Assembly (NCBI GenBank): GCA_947632045.1
Contig: CANRNQ010000009.1
Coordinates: 1 to 64,000 of the forward strand
Reading direction: 5' to 3'
Length of the DNA: 64,000 bases
DNA from: an uncultured Clostridia bacterium
Lineage (GTDB): Bacteria > Bacillota > Clostridia > Oscillospirales > Acutalibacteraceae
The position numbers were made by a program, and so were the translations under genes. The notes beneath the pieces are model-generated. The model saw only the letters and a list, made by a program, of their open reading frames with translations, searched no databases and was not told the origin of the DNA. This document shows, in pieces, positions 18,693 to 28,930 of this stretch (within the stretch, counting starts at the first letter, position 1; each line of letters opens with the position of its first letter).

Positions 18693-18827
18693 CATTAAAA
18701 TCGCTGAAAATTGTTTCCTATTGAATTTTGGCGGCTTTTCTCCTGTTTTCCGCGGTTAAAACAGAGGCTCTCGGCGTGGTCGGGCTGTCGCTGACGCTCG
18801 TTTTTGCTTTGTGCGTGGACTTAACCC

Positions 18828-18962
18828 GCGGGCGGCGACCCGCCCCTTTCCGCCGCCGGCGGAAAGGGGCAAAAACGCGGCGGCACACCTCCCCCCGACA
18901 TAAGCGCAGCCCCTGCCCCGCCGCGTTTTCCGCGCGGCTGCGCCGCGCCGGTCGCCGCCCGC
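18828..18962. repeat. Cloverleaf intergenic element, copy B
   Basis: The outer stem GCGGGCGGCGACC pairs perfectly over 13 bp (18828-18840 with 18950-18962). Arm 1, GCCCCTTTCCGCC, pairs over 13 bp (18842-18870). Arm 2, AAAACGCGGCGG, pairs over 12 bp (18872-18883 with 18918-18929) around a 34 nt loop. Arm 3, GCGCGGC-TGC-GCCGCGC, lies at 18932-18948. This copy sits between the divergent DHHW and valS promoters, so it is not acting only as a 3'-end terminator. Confidence 0.85.
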
Positions 18963-19091
18963 GCACCCTCGCCGCTCCCAATATGGACGGGAAACATACC
19001 GGCGACAGCCCCCAAAGCGAACCCTCCCTTTATGTTCGGATCGCTTTCACCGTCCCCTCACCGAAAACAGGCCAAGCGCCCCTCCTCTTTA

Positions 19092-19120
19092 TTGACAAAA
19101 CACAATATAAATGGGATAAT
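19092..19120 (+). promoter_or_regulatory. Promoter of valS
   Basis: A consensus TTGACA (19092-19097), a 17-nt spacer and GATAAT (19115-19120). The leader is about 57 nt, too short for a T-box, and no AGGGTGGNACC T-box motif is present. valS therefore appears not to be controlled by uncharged tRNA-Val here. Confidence 0.85.
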
Positions 19121-19183
19121 ATAAATCAAAATAAAACGGCAAAACGGCCCAGGCCGCAGCTATATATGAAAGGAAGACGATAA

Positions 19184-21805
19184 ATGGCGAAAGAGCTTGC
19201 AAAATCCTACGACCCAAAGGAGTTTGAGGACAAAATCTATAACTTTTGGCTTGAGGAAAAATTTTTCCACGCCAATCTCGACAAGGATAAAAAGCCCTAC
19301 ACTATCGTGATGCCGCCGCCGAACATAACGGGTCAGCTTCACATGGGTCACGCGCTTGACAACACCCTTCAGGATATACTTATCCGCTACCACAGAATGT
19401 CCGGATACGATACTCTGTGGGTGCCCGGCACCGACCACGCCTCCATCGCGACGGAGGCAAAGATTGTCGAGGCGATGAAGAAGGAGGGCATAACGAAGGA
19501 CGACCTCGGGCGCGAGGGCTTTCTTGAGAGAGCTTGGGCGTGGAAGAAGCAGTACGGCGGAAGGATAACCGAGCAGCTCAAAAAGCTCGGAAGCTCCTGC
19601 GACTGGGACAGAGAGCGCTTTACCATGGACGAGGGGTGCAGCGACGCAGTCAAGGAGGTCTTCGTTTCACTGTATGAAAAGGGCTTGATATACCGTGGCG
19701 AGAGAATGATAAACTGGTGCCCTCACTGCATGACCTCCATATCGGACGCCGAGGTCGAATATGAGGAGCAATCGGGCCACTTCTGGCACCTGCGCTATAA
19801 GCTCAGCGACGGCGACGGATACATCTATCTTGCGACCACAAGACCGGAGACCCTGCTCGGCGATACTGCGGTGGCGGTTCACCCCGACGACGAGAGATAT
19901 AAGGATATGGTGGGCAAGACGGTCATTCTTCCGATAGTCGGCAGAGAGATACCGATAATCGCGGACACATACGTTGAGCAGGACTTCGGAACCGGCGCGG
20001 TCAAAATCACCCCGGCGCACGACCCCAACGATTTCGAGGTCGGTCTGAGGCACGGTCTTGAGGTAATAACGGTTATGACCCCCGACGCAAGGATAACCGA
20101 GGATTACCCCAAGTATGCCGGAATGGACAGATACGAGGCGAGAGCCGCGATAGTAAAGGATTTGGAAACGGAGGGCGCGCTCGTAAAGATAGAGGACTAT
20201 TCCCACAACGTCGGCACCTGCTACCGCTGCGGCACCACGGTCGAGCCGAGGGTATCAAAGCAGTGGTTCGTAAAAATGAAGCCGCTCGCAGGCCCCGCGA
20301 TAAAGGCCGTTGAGAACGGCGAAACAAAATTCGTGCCGCGCCGCTTTGAAAAGGTATATTTTCACTGGCTCAACAATATCCGCGACTGGTGCATCTCGCG
20401 CCAGCTCTGGTGGGGACACCGCATACCGGCGTGGTACTGCGACGACTGCGGCGAGATAACGGTTTCAAAGGATACCCCGCACGAGTGCTCGAAATGCCAC
20501 GGCAAAAACATACGTCAGGACCCCGACACGCTCGACACCTGGTTCAGCTCGGCGCTCTGGCCGTTTTCAACTCTCGGCTGGCCTAAAAAGACCGACGACC
20601 TTGAGCACTACTACCCGACGAACACCCTTGTGACCGGCTATGACATAATCCCGTTCTGGGTTATGAGAATGATGTTCTCCGGAATCGAGCAAACCGGCAA
20701 AGCGCCGTTCGACACGGTTTTGATACACGGACTTATCCGCGACGAGCAGGGCAGAAAAATGTCAAAGTCGCTCGGCAACGGCATTGATCCGCTCGAGATA
20801 ATAGACAAATACGGCGCGGACGCACTCAGGCTCACGCTTGCAACCGGCAACTCGCCCGGAAACGATATGCGCTTCAGCGACAAAAAGGTCGAGTCCTGCC
20901 GCAATTTTGCCAACAAGCTGTGGAACGCCTCACGCTTTGTGCATATGAATATAGATGAGCACGCCGTCAAAAACGAGCTGCCCGAGGTTCTTGAAACCGA
21001 GGATAAGTGGATACTTCACACCTTAAACAGCGTTGCGCGCGAGATGAACGAAAACATAAAGAGCTTCGAGCTCGGTATAGCCGTGCAGAAGATATACGAT
21101 TTCATATGGGACTGCTATTGCGACTGGTACATAGAGCTTGCCAAGGCTCGTCTGCAAGGCGAGTCGGCGCAAAACGCCCGTCAGGTGCTCGTGTGGGTAC
21201 TCGACAAAGCCTTAAAGCTGCTGCACCCGTTTATGCCCTATATCACCGAGGAAATATGGCAGACTCTGCCGCACAGCGGCGACGGAAAAACCATTATGCT
21301 CGAGGAATACCCGCGCTATGACGAAAGCCTCTCCTTCCCCGAGGCCGGCGAGCGCATGGAGATCGTAATGGAGGCCATCGGCGCGATACGCACAAGGAGA
21401 AGCGAGATGAACGTACCGCCGTCGCGCAAGGCCAAGGTTTATATCGCAAGCGAAAAGCGGGATATATTCTCCGCGGGCACAAAATTTATAATGAAGCTCG
21501 CCTCTGCGAGCGAGGTCGAAATCGGAGAAGCCTTTGATATAGACGGAGCCGTTACGATAGTGACTGCCGACGCTAAAATATACATTCCCATGGCTGAGCT
21601 CGTCGATAAGGAGGCTGAGCTTGCGCGGCTCAACAAGGAGCTTGCCGCCACTCAAAAGCTGCTCGCGCAATCCGAGGGCAAGCTCGGCAATCAAGGCTTT
21701 ATATCTAAGGCTCCCGCTCAGGTCGTTGAAAACGTAAGAGGACAGGCCGAGAGAGAGAGGGAAAAGATAGCCATGATAGAGGCGGCTATCGCCGCTTTAA
21801 AGTGA
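19184..21805 (+). CDS. valS: Valyl-tRNA synthetase
   Basis: The protein has 873 residues, normal for bacterial ValRS. It charges tRNA-Val with valine and edits misactivated threonine. The class I signatures are present: HIGH as [13 protein letters not shown] at about 43-55 and KMSKS as [11 protein letters not shown] at about 522. The editing (CP1) region includes [17 protein letters not shown]. CxxC pairs (CYRCGTT, CDDCGE...CSKC) indicate zinc knuckles. The C-terminal 70 residues form the tRNA-binding coiled coil ([15 protein letters not shown]). The start follows AAAGGA at 9-10 nt spacing. The gene runs on the plus strand left of the origin, against the replication fork, unlike most of its neighbours. 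Confidence 0.97.
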   Translation: MAKELAKSYDPKEFEDKIYNFWLEEKFFHANLDKDKKPYTIVMPPPNITGQLHMGHALDNTLQDILIRYHRMSGYDTLWVPGTDHASIATEAKIVEAMKKEGITKDDLGREGFLERAWAWKKQYGGRITEQLKKLGSSCDWDRERFTMDEGCSDAVKEVFVSLYEKGLIYRGERMINWCPHCMTSISDAEVEYEEQSGHFWHLRYKLSDGDGYIYLATTRPETLLGDTAVAVHPDDERYKDMVGKTVILPIVGREIPIIADTYVEQDFGTGAVKITPAHDPNDFEVGLRHGLEVITVMTPDARITEDYPKYAGMDRYEARAAIVKDLETEGALVKIEDYSHNVGTCYRCGTTVEPRVSKQWFVKMKPLAGPAIKAVENGETKFVPRRFEKVYFHWLNNIRDWCISRQLWWGHRIPAWYCDDCGEITVSKDTPHECSKCHGKNIRQDPDTLDTWFSSALWPFSTLGWPKKTDDLEHYYPTNTLVTGYDIIPFWVMRMMFSGIEQTGKAPFDTVLIHGLIRDEQGRKMSKSLGNGIDPLEIIDKYGADALRLTLATGNSPGNDMRFSDKKVESCRNFANKLWNASRFVHMNIDEHAVKNELPEVLETEDKWILHTLNSVAREMNENIKSFELGIAVQKIYDFIWDCYCDWYIELAKARLQGESAQNARQVLVWVLDKALKLLHPFMPYITEEIWQTLPHSGDGKTIMLEEYPRYDESLSFPEAGERMEIVMEAIGAIRTRRSEMNVPPSRKAKVYIASEKRDIFSAGTKFIMKLASASEVEIGEAFDIDGAVTIVTADAKIYIPMAELVDKEAELARLNKELAATQKLLAQSEGKLGNQGFISKAPAQVVENVRGQAEREREKIAMIEAAIAALK

Positions 21806-21846
21806 GGCTTAAAATCGCCGCCCAACCGCAATTAAGCATAAAATCA

Positions 21847-21874
21847 ACAGCCGTGCCGATTTTGGCGCGGCTGT
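21847..21874 (+). terminator. Candidate 3' hairpin of valS
   Basis: ACAGCCGTGCC pairs with GGCGCGGCTGT (11 bp, one G-T pair) around a 6-nt loop, 42 nt after the valS stop. No T-run follows, and the -35 of the next gene starts 3 nt later, so terminator function is uncertain. Confidence 0.4.
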
Positions 21875-21876
21875 AC

Positions 21877-21905
21877 TTGCATAAACCCCTTCTTTGTACT
21901 ATACT
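21877..21905 (+). promoter_or_regulatory. Promoter of the GNAT gene
   Basis: TTGCAT (21877-21882), a 17-nt spacer and TATACT (21900-21905), with a GGAGGG ribosome site 10 nt later. The transcript would start almost at the ribosome site, giving a very short leader. Confidence 0.7.
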
Positions 21906-21926
21906 CTTATAGTCGGAGGGATTTTT

Positions 21927-22514
21927 ATGGGCTTAAACATTAGGCTTGGCGGAATTATTATAAGGGAATATAAACGCTCTGATTTGAACGCGGTTCATAT
22001 GATGCTTTCTGATCCCAATATCTACAGCACCACCTGCGCGATACCCCGCGAGTGCGACCGCTCCTATGCCTCCATGTGGCTCGACAGCGTGCGGCGCAGC
22101 GTTAAAAAGGGCTTTGACCTTGAATACGGCGTTTTTGACGCGTACAGCGGCGACCTTATCGGGAACATCGGCTTGATAGACATATCCTACCCGCACAAAA
22201 GCGGCGAGATAACCTATATAATTCGTTCTCCGTATCAGAGAAGGGGCTACGCTTTGCTGTCGTCAAGGCTCATTATAAGCTACGGCTTTGAGCGGCTCGG
22301 GCTTATGAGGATACACGGCAGATGTATGGATTTTAACACAGCGTCAAGATACGTTATGCTCAAATGCGGATTTGTGTACGAGGGCACAGGCCGAGGAGAG
22401 ATGATAAAAGACGGCAGGCAGGTGAATTTAGAGCATTACTCGCTTTTGCGAAGCGAATATGACGCTTTGCGCGATAAAATATTTTATCCGAAAGCAATAT
22501 TTCCGAATTTTTAG
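21927..22514 (+). CDS. GNAT family N-acetyltransferase (RimJ/RimL-like)
   Basis: The protein has 195 residues. The start at 21927 follows GGAGGG at about 6 nt; the ORF-track start at 21894 would lie upstream of the promoter -10 and is rejected. It has the Acetyltransf_3 plan: an N-terminal strand (GIIIREYKRSDLNAVHMML), the acetyl-CoA loop as SPYQRRGYALLSSRLII, and the C-terminal NTASRYVMLKCGFVYEGTGR typical of RimJ/RimL-like enzymes that acetylate N-terminal or other amines. The substrate cannot be told from sequence. It is monocistronic, with its own promoter and a strong terminator. Confidence 0.82.
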   Translation: MGLNIRLGGIIIREYKRSDLNAVHMMLSDPNIYSTTCAIPRECDRSYASMWLDSVRRSVKKGFDLEYGVFDAYSGDLIGNIGLIDISYPHKSGEITYIIRSPYQRRGYALLSSRLIISYGFERLGLMRIHGRCMDFNTASRYVMLKCGFVYEGTGRGEMIKDGRQVNLEHYSLLRSEYDALRDKIFYPKAIFPNF

Positions 22515-22518
22515 CTTT

Positions 22519-22555
22519 ATTCCTTGTGCAAATTGCACAGGGAATATTTTTTTAA
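22519..22555 (+). terminator. Intrinsic terminator after the GNAT gene
   Basis: ATTCCTTGTGC pairs with GCACAGGGAAT around an AAATT loop, followed at once by ATTTTTTT. This is a textbook rho-independent terminator 4 nt after the stop codon. Confidence 0.88.
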
Positions 22556-22596
22556 TTTTTCCTTAAAAACAATATAAAAATCTCCCAAAATGAAAG

Positions 22597-22745
22597 TTAT
22601 CAACATCAAAATGTTAATAATGTTATTAATTTCTTGAGTTTTTTCAACATATTCAAATTTTAATCCGTATTTATAAAAAATCAATGTTAATAACGCTATA
22701 TCTTGTGGTTTCAAATCAATTTTTCTTTTAAGGAAATGTTGATAA
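22597..22745. promoter_or_regulatory. Cluster of DnaA-box-like sites in an AT-rich gap
   Basis: The 630-nt gap between the GNAT gene and guaB has no credible gene. It holds TTATCAACA (22597-22605) and TGTTGATAA (22737-22745), the same 9-mer as at oriC. Between them lie TGTTAATAA (22612-22620 and 22685-22693), TGTTATTAA (22621-22629) and TTTTCAACA (22640-22648). It could be a DnaA-titrating or regulatory site about 16 kb from the origin, or AT-rich coincidence. Confidence 0.4.
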
Positions 22746-22987
22746 TTTTATCGCCGCTGCTTTGATTTTAAAGCTTTTTTACTTTTTTTCAGATAAATTT
22801 TTTCATTTTTCCCCTGCTTTTGCCGATATTCCCCAATTTTTTATACAGGAGCCTTTTCAATCCTTTTATCAAAATACAGTGCCGGCTTATATCCTCTTTG
22901 ATTATTTTTTTCGTTAAAATAACTAAAAACCGAAGCGTCGATTCCCGCCCTGCATCTCAGGGGGATTTAACGTCCAGCGGACTGCGG

Positions 22988-23006
22988 CAAAAGGCTCTGC
23001 CTTTTG
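22988..23006. other. CAAAAGGC hairpin in the GNAT-guaB gap
   Basis: CAAAAGGC-TCT-GCCTTTTG is a perfect 8-bp stem-loop in an otherwise featureless stretch (22930-23085). It is moderately GC-rich compared with the AT-rich sequence before it and resembles a degenerate interspersed repeat. No second copy is in the window. Confidence 0.35.
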
Positions 23007-23090
23007 GAAAAAGGCGTGCGAAAACTTTATTTTACCCCTCAAACAAACCGGGAGCGTGCGGGGGAGCTTTGTCAAAAACAGATTTATAAA

Positions 23091-23131
23091 CAAAAAGAGC
23101 CTGCGCCCGCCTAAAAAGGCGAGCGCAGAGC
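23091..23131 (-). terminator. Intrinsic terminator of guaB
   Basis: On the minus strand GCTCTGCGCTCGCC pairs with GGCGGGCGCAGGCTC around a TTTTTA loop, followed by TTTTTG. It starts 14 nt after the guaB stop codon. Confidence 0.82.
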
Positions 23132-23144
23132 GTTTTAATTTGGA

Positions 23145-24641
<1,497 letters not shown>

Positions 24642-24675
24642 TTATTCACTTTTTCTTCCGGATATTTTAAATTCG

Positions 24676-24704
24676 ATTTTATCAGCTTACTCGCCGTTTG
24701 TCAA
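24676..24704 (-). promoter_or_regulatory. Promoter of guaB overlapping the serS stop codon
   Basis: On the minus strand TTGACA (24699-24704), a 17-nt spacer and TAAAAT (24676-24681). The TGA stop of serS (24701-24703) lies within the -35 hexamer, so read-through from the serS operon and the guaB promoter overlap directly. Confidence 0.85.
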
Positions 24705-25993
24705 CCTGTTTTTTTCGGAGAAATCAGCTCAGCCCCGCCCATGTACGGTCTGAGCGGCTCGGGTATCCTTACCGAACCGTCTTCATTTAAATTGTTTTCA
24801 AGAAAAGCTATCAACATTCTCGGCGGAGCCACTACGGTGTTGTTGAGCGTGTGCGCAAAATATTTTCCCTTTTCTCCGTTCACCCTTATCTTTAGCCTGC
24901 GCGCCTGAGCGTCGCCGAGGTTAGAGCAGCTTCCCACCTCGAAATATTTTTTCTGGCGCGGTGACCACGCCTCGACGTCTATCGACTTGACCTTCAAATC
25001 AGCAAGATCGCCGCTGCAACATTCGAGCGTGCGCACCGGCACGTCGAGAGAGCGGAAAAGCTCGACCGTGTAGCTCCAAAGCTTATTGAACCAGTCCATG
25101 CTCTCCTCCGGCTTGCATACGACTATCATCTCCTGCTTTTCAAACTGATGTATTCTGTAAACGCCGCGCTCCTCTATGCCGTGAGCGCCCTTTTCTTTTC
25201 TAAAGCAGGGGGAATAGCTTGTGAGCGTATAGGGCAGCTCCTCTTCCTTATTTATCGTGTCGATAAACTTGCCTATCATCGAGTGCTCGCTCGTGCCTAT
25301 AAGATAAAGATCCTCGCCCTCTATCTTATACATCATGGCGTCCATCTCATCAAAGCTCATAACGCCGGTCACTACATTGCTTCTTATCATAAACGGCGGC
25401 ACGCAGTAGGTAAAGCCCTTGTTTATCATAAAATCCCGTGCGTATGAGAGAACCGCCGAGTGCAGCCTTGCGATATCTCCCATTAGATAATAAAATCCGT
25501 TGCCGGCGACCTTTCTCGCGCTGTCGAGGTCTATGCCGCTCAGCCTTTCCATTATCTCCGTGTGGTACGGTATCTCAAAATCCGGCACGACCGGCTCGCC
25601 GTAGCGCGTAAGCTCGACGTTTTCGCTGTCGTCCTTTCCTATCGGAACGGAGTCGTCGATTATATTAGGTATAACGAGCATTCTGCTGCGCACCTCTTCG
25701 CTGAGCTGCCTTTCCTGCTCCTCAAGCTCGGACAGACGGTCGCCCTGCTCCTTTACAAGCTGCTTTGTCTGCTCTGCTTCGTCCTTTTTGCCCTGAGCCA
25801 TCAGCGCGCCTATCTGCTTTGAGAGCTTATTTCTATTCGCTCTGAGCGAGTCCGCCTCCTGCTTTGCCTTTCTCATCTGAACGTCAAGCTCTATCACCTC
25901 GTCTACCAGCTTGAGCTTTCTGTCCTGAAATTTCTTTTTGATGTTTTCCTTGACCGCTTCGGGGTTTTCCCTTAAAAATTTAATGTCTAACAT
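24701..25993 (-). CDS. serS: Seryl-tRNA synthetase
   Basis: The protein has 430 residues, a class II synthetase that charges tRNA-Ser (and tRNA-Sec where present). The N-terminal antiparallel coiled-coil arm that grips the long variable arm of the tRNA spans about 25-110 (QMRKAKQEADSLRANRNKL). Motif 2 reads CFRKEKGAHGIEERGVYRIH followed by QF. Motif 3 reads NTVVAPPRMLIAFLENN. The SCSNLGDAQARRLKIR stretch replaces the more usual SxxNxxDFQARR. The KxGAHG and SCSN variants suggest a less common SerRS lineage than the standard RxEAGSAGRDTRG type. It begins 6 nt after parB and is probably co-transcribed with parA-parB. The guaB promoter overlaps its stop codon. Confidence 0.95.
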   Translation of the reverse strand: MLDIKFLRENPEAVKENIKKKFQDRKLKLVDEVIELDVQMRKAKQEADSLRANRNKLSKQIGALMAQGKKDEAEQTKQLVKEQGDRLSELEEQERQLSEEVRSRMLVIPNIIDDSVPIGKDDSENVELTRYGEPVVPDFEIPYHTEIMERLSGIDLDSARKVAGNGFYYLMGDIARLHSAVLSYARDFMINKGFTYCVPPFMIRSNVVTGVMSFDEMDAMMYKIEGEDLYLIGTSEHSMIGKFIDTINKEEELPYTLTSYSPCFRKEKGAHGIEERGVYRIHQFEKQEMIVVCKPEESMDWFNKLWSYTVELFRSLDVPVRTLECCSGDLADLKVKSIDVEAWSPRQKKYFEVGSCSNLGDAQARRLKIRVNGEKGKYFAHTLNNTVVAPPRMLIAFLENNLNEDGSVRIPEPLRPYMGGAELISPKKTG

Positions 25994-25998
25994 TTTCC

Positions 25999-26865
25999 TT
26001 ATTCTTCCTCTTTTCCGAGTAATTTTGCAAGCTGCGTCAAATCGTCGCTGCCATAAAATTCTATTTCAAGCACGCCCTTTTTTTCCGTGCCGCTTACCCT
26101 GATTTTTCTTCCGAGATGCTCCTTCAGTGCGAGCTCCACCTCGTTAAAGTACGATATTTTCTTTTCGTATATTTTATTTACATCGGCGCTCTCCGCCGCC
26201 TTGTTGCTCTTTTTGGCGAGTCTTTCAAGCTCTCTGACCGATATATCCTCCGTCGAGGCGAGCCTTGCCGCCTTTTCCATTTCCTTTTCGCTCTTAAACG
26301 ATAAAAGCGTTCTGCCGTGTCCGGCGCTCAGCTTTCCCTCGGATATGAGCTTTTGTATGTCGTCCGGCAGGGCGAGCAGTCTTAAGGCGTTTGCAATCGC
26401 CGGCCTTGATTTGCCGACCACCCTCGACACGTCCTCCTGCTTCAGATTATACTCGTCCATAAGCTGTCTATATCCGAGCGCCTCCTCCACCGGAGTGAGG
26501 TCCTCTCTCTGGAGGTTCTCTATCAGCGCAAGCTGCATGGTTTCGCTGTCGGATAAATCCCTTATCACTACCGGCACCTCGGTAAGCCCCGCCATTCTCG
26601 CCGCTCTGTATCTTCTCTCTCCCGCCACTATCTGGTAGCCGCCGTCGAGAAAGGGTCTGACGAGCAGAGGTTGTAGCACTCCGTGCTGCGAGATAGAATC
26701 CGCGAGCTCCGCGAGCGATTTCTCATCAAATTCGCGCCTCGGCTGGTTTCTGTTCGGCTGGAGCTCGGATATTTTCAGCGTGACGGTGCGCCTGCTGTCC
26801 TCGCTCTCGTTTTCCATAAAAATCGCGCTCAGCCCCTTGCCCAAGCCGCCTTTTTTTGCCGCCAT
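25999..26865 (-). CDS. parB: Chromosome partitioning protein ParB (Spo0J)
   Basis: The protein has 288 residues. It binds parS, spreads as a CTP-dependent DNA clamp, recruits SMC and stimulates ParA. The N-terminal GGLGKGLSAIF is the usual ParA-interacting segment. The CTP-binding domain has the GERRYRAAR motif near residue 82. The ENLQREDLTPVEEALGY linker and a helix-turn-helix (SRVVGKSRPAIANALRLLALP) give parS recognition. The C-terminal dimerisation domain ends the protein. The start follows AAGGAGG at 9 nt. It lies 17 nt behind parA, and two parS-type sites lie within 4 kb. Confidence 0.96.
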   Translation of the reverse strand: MAAKKGGLGKGLSAIFMENESEDSRRTVTLKISELQPNRNQPRREFDEKSLAELADSISQHGVLQPLLVRPFLDGGYQIVAGERRYRAARMAGLTEVPVVIRDLSDSETMQLALIENLQREDLTPVEEALGYRQLMDEYNLKQEDVSRVVGKSRPAIANALRLLALPDDIQKLISEGKLSAGHGRTLLSFKSEKEMEKAARLASTEDISVRELERLAKKSNKAAESADVNKIYEKKISYFNEVELALKEHLGRKIRVSGTEKKGVLEIEFYGSDDLTQLAKLLGKEEE

Positions 26866-26882
26866 ATTTCCACTCCTCCTTA

Positions 26883-27644
26883 CTAATTTTTATCTATTAT
26901 TTCCTGCGCAAGAGCCATATACGCCACAGAGCCCTTGCAGCTTTTGTCGTAATACATTATCGGCTTGCCGTAGCTCGGCGCTTCTGATAGCCTGACTCCT
27001 CTCGCTATGACCGTAGAGAAGACCTTCCTCGGAAAATAGGTTTTTACCTCCTCTACAACCTGCTGAGTAAGGTTCAGCCTGCCGTCGTACATTGTCAGCA
27101 ACACGCCCTCCATCTCGAGTCTTTCGTTGTACTGCCGTTTTACTCTGCGAACCGTATTCATAAGCTGAGAAAGTCCCTCCAGTGCGTAATATTCGCACTG
27201 TATCGGCACTAAAAGCCTGTCCGCAAGGCAAAGCGCGTTCGTCGTTATAAGTCCGAGCGACGGCGGGCAGTCGATTATTATATAATCGTACTCTCCTCTT
27301 ATAGGGTTCACCGAATTTTTTAGTATAGCCTCTCTGTGTTTTTTGTCTATCATCTCTATCTCGCTCGCTGCAAGGTCAAGGCTTGACGGGAGCAGATCAA
27401 GGCATTTAAACTCGGTGTGAACCAGCACGTCCGCCGCCTTTGCTCCGTCGACAAGAATGTCATATGTCGACTTATCTATCGTTCGCCTGTCTATTCCAAC
27501 CCCGCTCGTCGCGTTTCCCTGTGGGTCTATATCTATAAGTAATGTTTTTTTGCCGTTTATTCCGAGCGCCGCCGCTAAATTCACCGCGGTTGTGGTCTTG
27601 CCGACCCCGCCCTTTTGATTGGCAACAGCTATAACTCTCGCCAC
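26883..27644 (-). CDS. parA: Chromosome partitioning ATPase ParA (Soj)
   Basis: The protein has 253 residues, a deviant-Walker ATPase that binds DNA non-specifically as an ATP dimer and, with ParB, drives origin segregation. In Bacillus it also regulates DnaA. The Walker A is KGGVGKTTTAVNLA (residues 11-24), with the deviant lysine. A second motif is LLIDIDPQGNATSG and Walker B-like YIIIDCPPSLG. The start codon is GTG at 27644, 9 nt after GGGAGG. A near-perfect parS lies 130 nt upstream, so ParB bound there could affect its transcription. Confidence 0.96.
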   Translation of the reverse strand: MARVIAVANQKGGVGKTTTAVNLAAALGINGKKTLLIDIDPQGNATSGVGIDRRTIDKSTYDILVDGAKAADVLVHTEFKCLDLLPSSLDLAASEIEMIDKKHREAILKNSVNPIRGEYDYIIIDCPPSLGLITTNALCLADRLLVPIQCEYYALEGLSQLMNTVRRVKRQYNERLEMEGVLLTMYDGRLNLTQQVVEEVKTYFPRKVFSTVIARGVRLSEAPSYGKPIMYYDKSCKGSVAYMALAQEIIDKN

Positions 27645-27773
27645 GGAGATTTTCCTCCCTTTTGCTTTTGGTCAACACAGCGCCGAAAAAACGGAGCCGT
27701 GCGGTGTTGTTTTTACTATTATACCACGGAAGTGGGGGTATTTAAAGACTTTTTTGAAGATAGAGTTATTTTT

Positions 27774-27789
27774 TGTTTCACGTGAAACG
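27774..27789. promoter_or_regulatory. parS site (near-perfect)
   Basis: TGTTTCACGTGAAACG matches the 16-bp Bacillota parS consensus TGTTTCACGTGAAACA except for the last base. It lies between noc and parA, in the leader/promoter zone of the parA-parB-serS operon. Confidence 0.9.
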
Positions 27790-27830
27790 TCGGAGGAGGG
27801 GTCATGTTTTTGTGTTTTATTTATACACAC

Positions 27831-27864
27831 GCAAAAAGCCCCGGATATTTCCGAGGCTCTTTGC
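27831..27864 (-). terminator. Terminator downstream of the Noc-like gene
   Basis: On the minus strand GCAAAGAGCCTCGG pairs with CCGGGGCTTTTTGC around AAATAT. The T-run is part of the descending arm. It lies about 55 nt after the stop codon and just before the parS. Confidence 0.65.
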
Positions 27865-27919
27865 ATAAGGGGTTCAGATAAGGAAATGGGTATGAATAAA
27901 AAGTCGTACGCTGATTTAA

Positions 27920-28747
27920 TTATGCGGTTCTTTTTGTAGACGGCGCCGCTCCGTTTTTATGTATCTTTACCGTGTACTCTATATACTCGTCGTTTTCTTT
28001 TTTCATCAACGCGGCATTTACTCCGCTCTGCTTCATTGTTTCTATCGCCTTGTTTATGGTGTTCATAAATATTCTTACATCTTTAAACACTATCTTGGGA
28101 CGATGCGAGGCTTTTTCTTCTTCCTCCCGCTCTTCTTTCATATTATTTATCATCTGCTCTGTTTGCGCCACATTCATATTATATTTTGCCGCGCGTTTTA
28201 TGCAGTCTATCCTTTTATCATCGGAAACCTTGAGAAAGAGCCTTGCGTGCCGCTCCGAAAGGCCAAATTTCAGTATAAGCTCCTGCTCCTCCTCCTCGAG
28301 GCGCAGTAGTCTTAGCTTATTGGCTATTGTGCTTTGATTTTTTCCGAGCTGTCGCGCAAGCTGCTCCTGCGTCATGCGGCAGTCTAAGAGTATTCTCCTT
28401 ATTGCGCGCGCCTGCTCGAACATATTTAAATCGAGGCGCTGAAGATTTTCAACGAGGGCAAACACCGCGCTCTGGCGCTGCGTGCAGTTTATCACAACAG
28501 CGGGAATTTTAGTCAGTCCCGCCATAACGCAGGCTCTTAACCGGCGCTCGCCCGCGACGAGCTCGTAGCCCTCGGGGGATATTCTGCGCACTACTATCGG
28601 CTGGATAAGACCGTTTACTTCAATGCTCGCGGCAAGCTTTAGCAGTTCTTCGCGGTCAAAGTCCTCGCGGGGCTGAAAACGGTTCTGGTTTATTTGCGAT
28701 ATTGACAGGCTTGTCAGCTTGTTTTCTTCTCTTGTTTGAAAAAGCAT
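27920..28747 (-). CDS. noc: Noc-like ParB-family nucleoid occlusion protein
   Basis: The protein has 275 residues. It has the ParB/Noc plan: a CTP-binding domain (NRFQPREDF; VAGERRLRACVMAGL), the linker ENLQRLDLNMFEQARAIRRI, a helix-turn-helix (LARQLGKNQSTIANKLRLL) and a charged C-terminal part. In Bacillus, Noc sits between rsmG and parA, binds its own sites (NBS) and blocks septum formation over the nucleoid. The same position here supports the name. The N-terminus (MLFQTREENKLTSLS) lacks the amphipathic helix that tethers Bacillus Noc to the membrane, and no clear NBS palindrome was found. It could instead be a second ParB-like protein. The start follows GGAGGTG at 5 nt. Confidence 0.8.
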   Translation of the reverse strand: MLFQTREENKLTSLSISQINQNRFQPREDFDREELLKLAASIEVNGLIQPIVVRRISPEGYELVAGERRLRACVMAGLTKIPAVVINCTQRQSAVFALVENLQRLDLNMFEQARAIRRILLDCRMTQEQLARQLGKNQSTIANKLRLLRLEEEEQELILKFGLSERHARLFLKVSDDKRIDCIKRAAKYNMNVAQTEQMINNMKEEREEEEKASHRPKIVFKDVRIFMNTINKAIETMKQSGVNAALMKKENDEYIEYTVKIHKNGAAPSTKRTA

Positions 28748-28930
28748 ACCGGCACCTCCGTAATTTTTTCTTGGCTTGTCCTTGCAAGACTATAATATCA
28801 GGGCCGGCGGGAGTATTATGTCAAAATTTAGGCGCGGAAAAAATTTTTTAAATTTATTTTTCGTGATATATTACGCTCAGAGTTTTTGCTGTCGCGCTTG
28901 TTTTTTTAAGCTTGTGCGCGTGACCGTGGC

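Noticed and set aside
18728-19183. 151-aa plus-strand ORF and its minus-strand counterparts upstream of valS
   Set aside because: They translate the GC-rich cloverleaf element B and the valS promoter; no family and no ribosome site.
19000-19183. T-box leader for valS
   Set aside because: The leader from the promoter is about 57 nt, with no T-box sequence and no specifier hairpin.
22517-22714. 65-aa minus-strand ORF in the GNAT-guaB gap
   Set aside because: TTG start without a ribosome site, overlaps the GNAT terminator, composition follows the AT-rich DNA.
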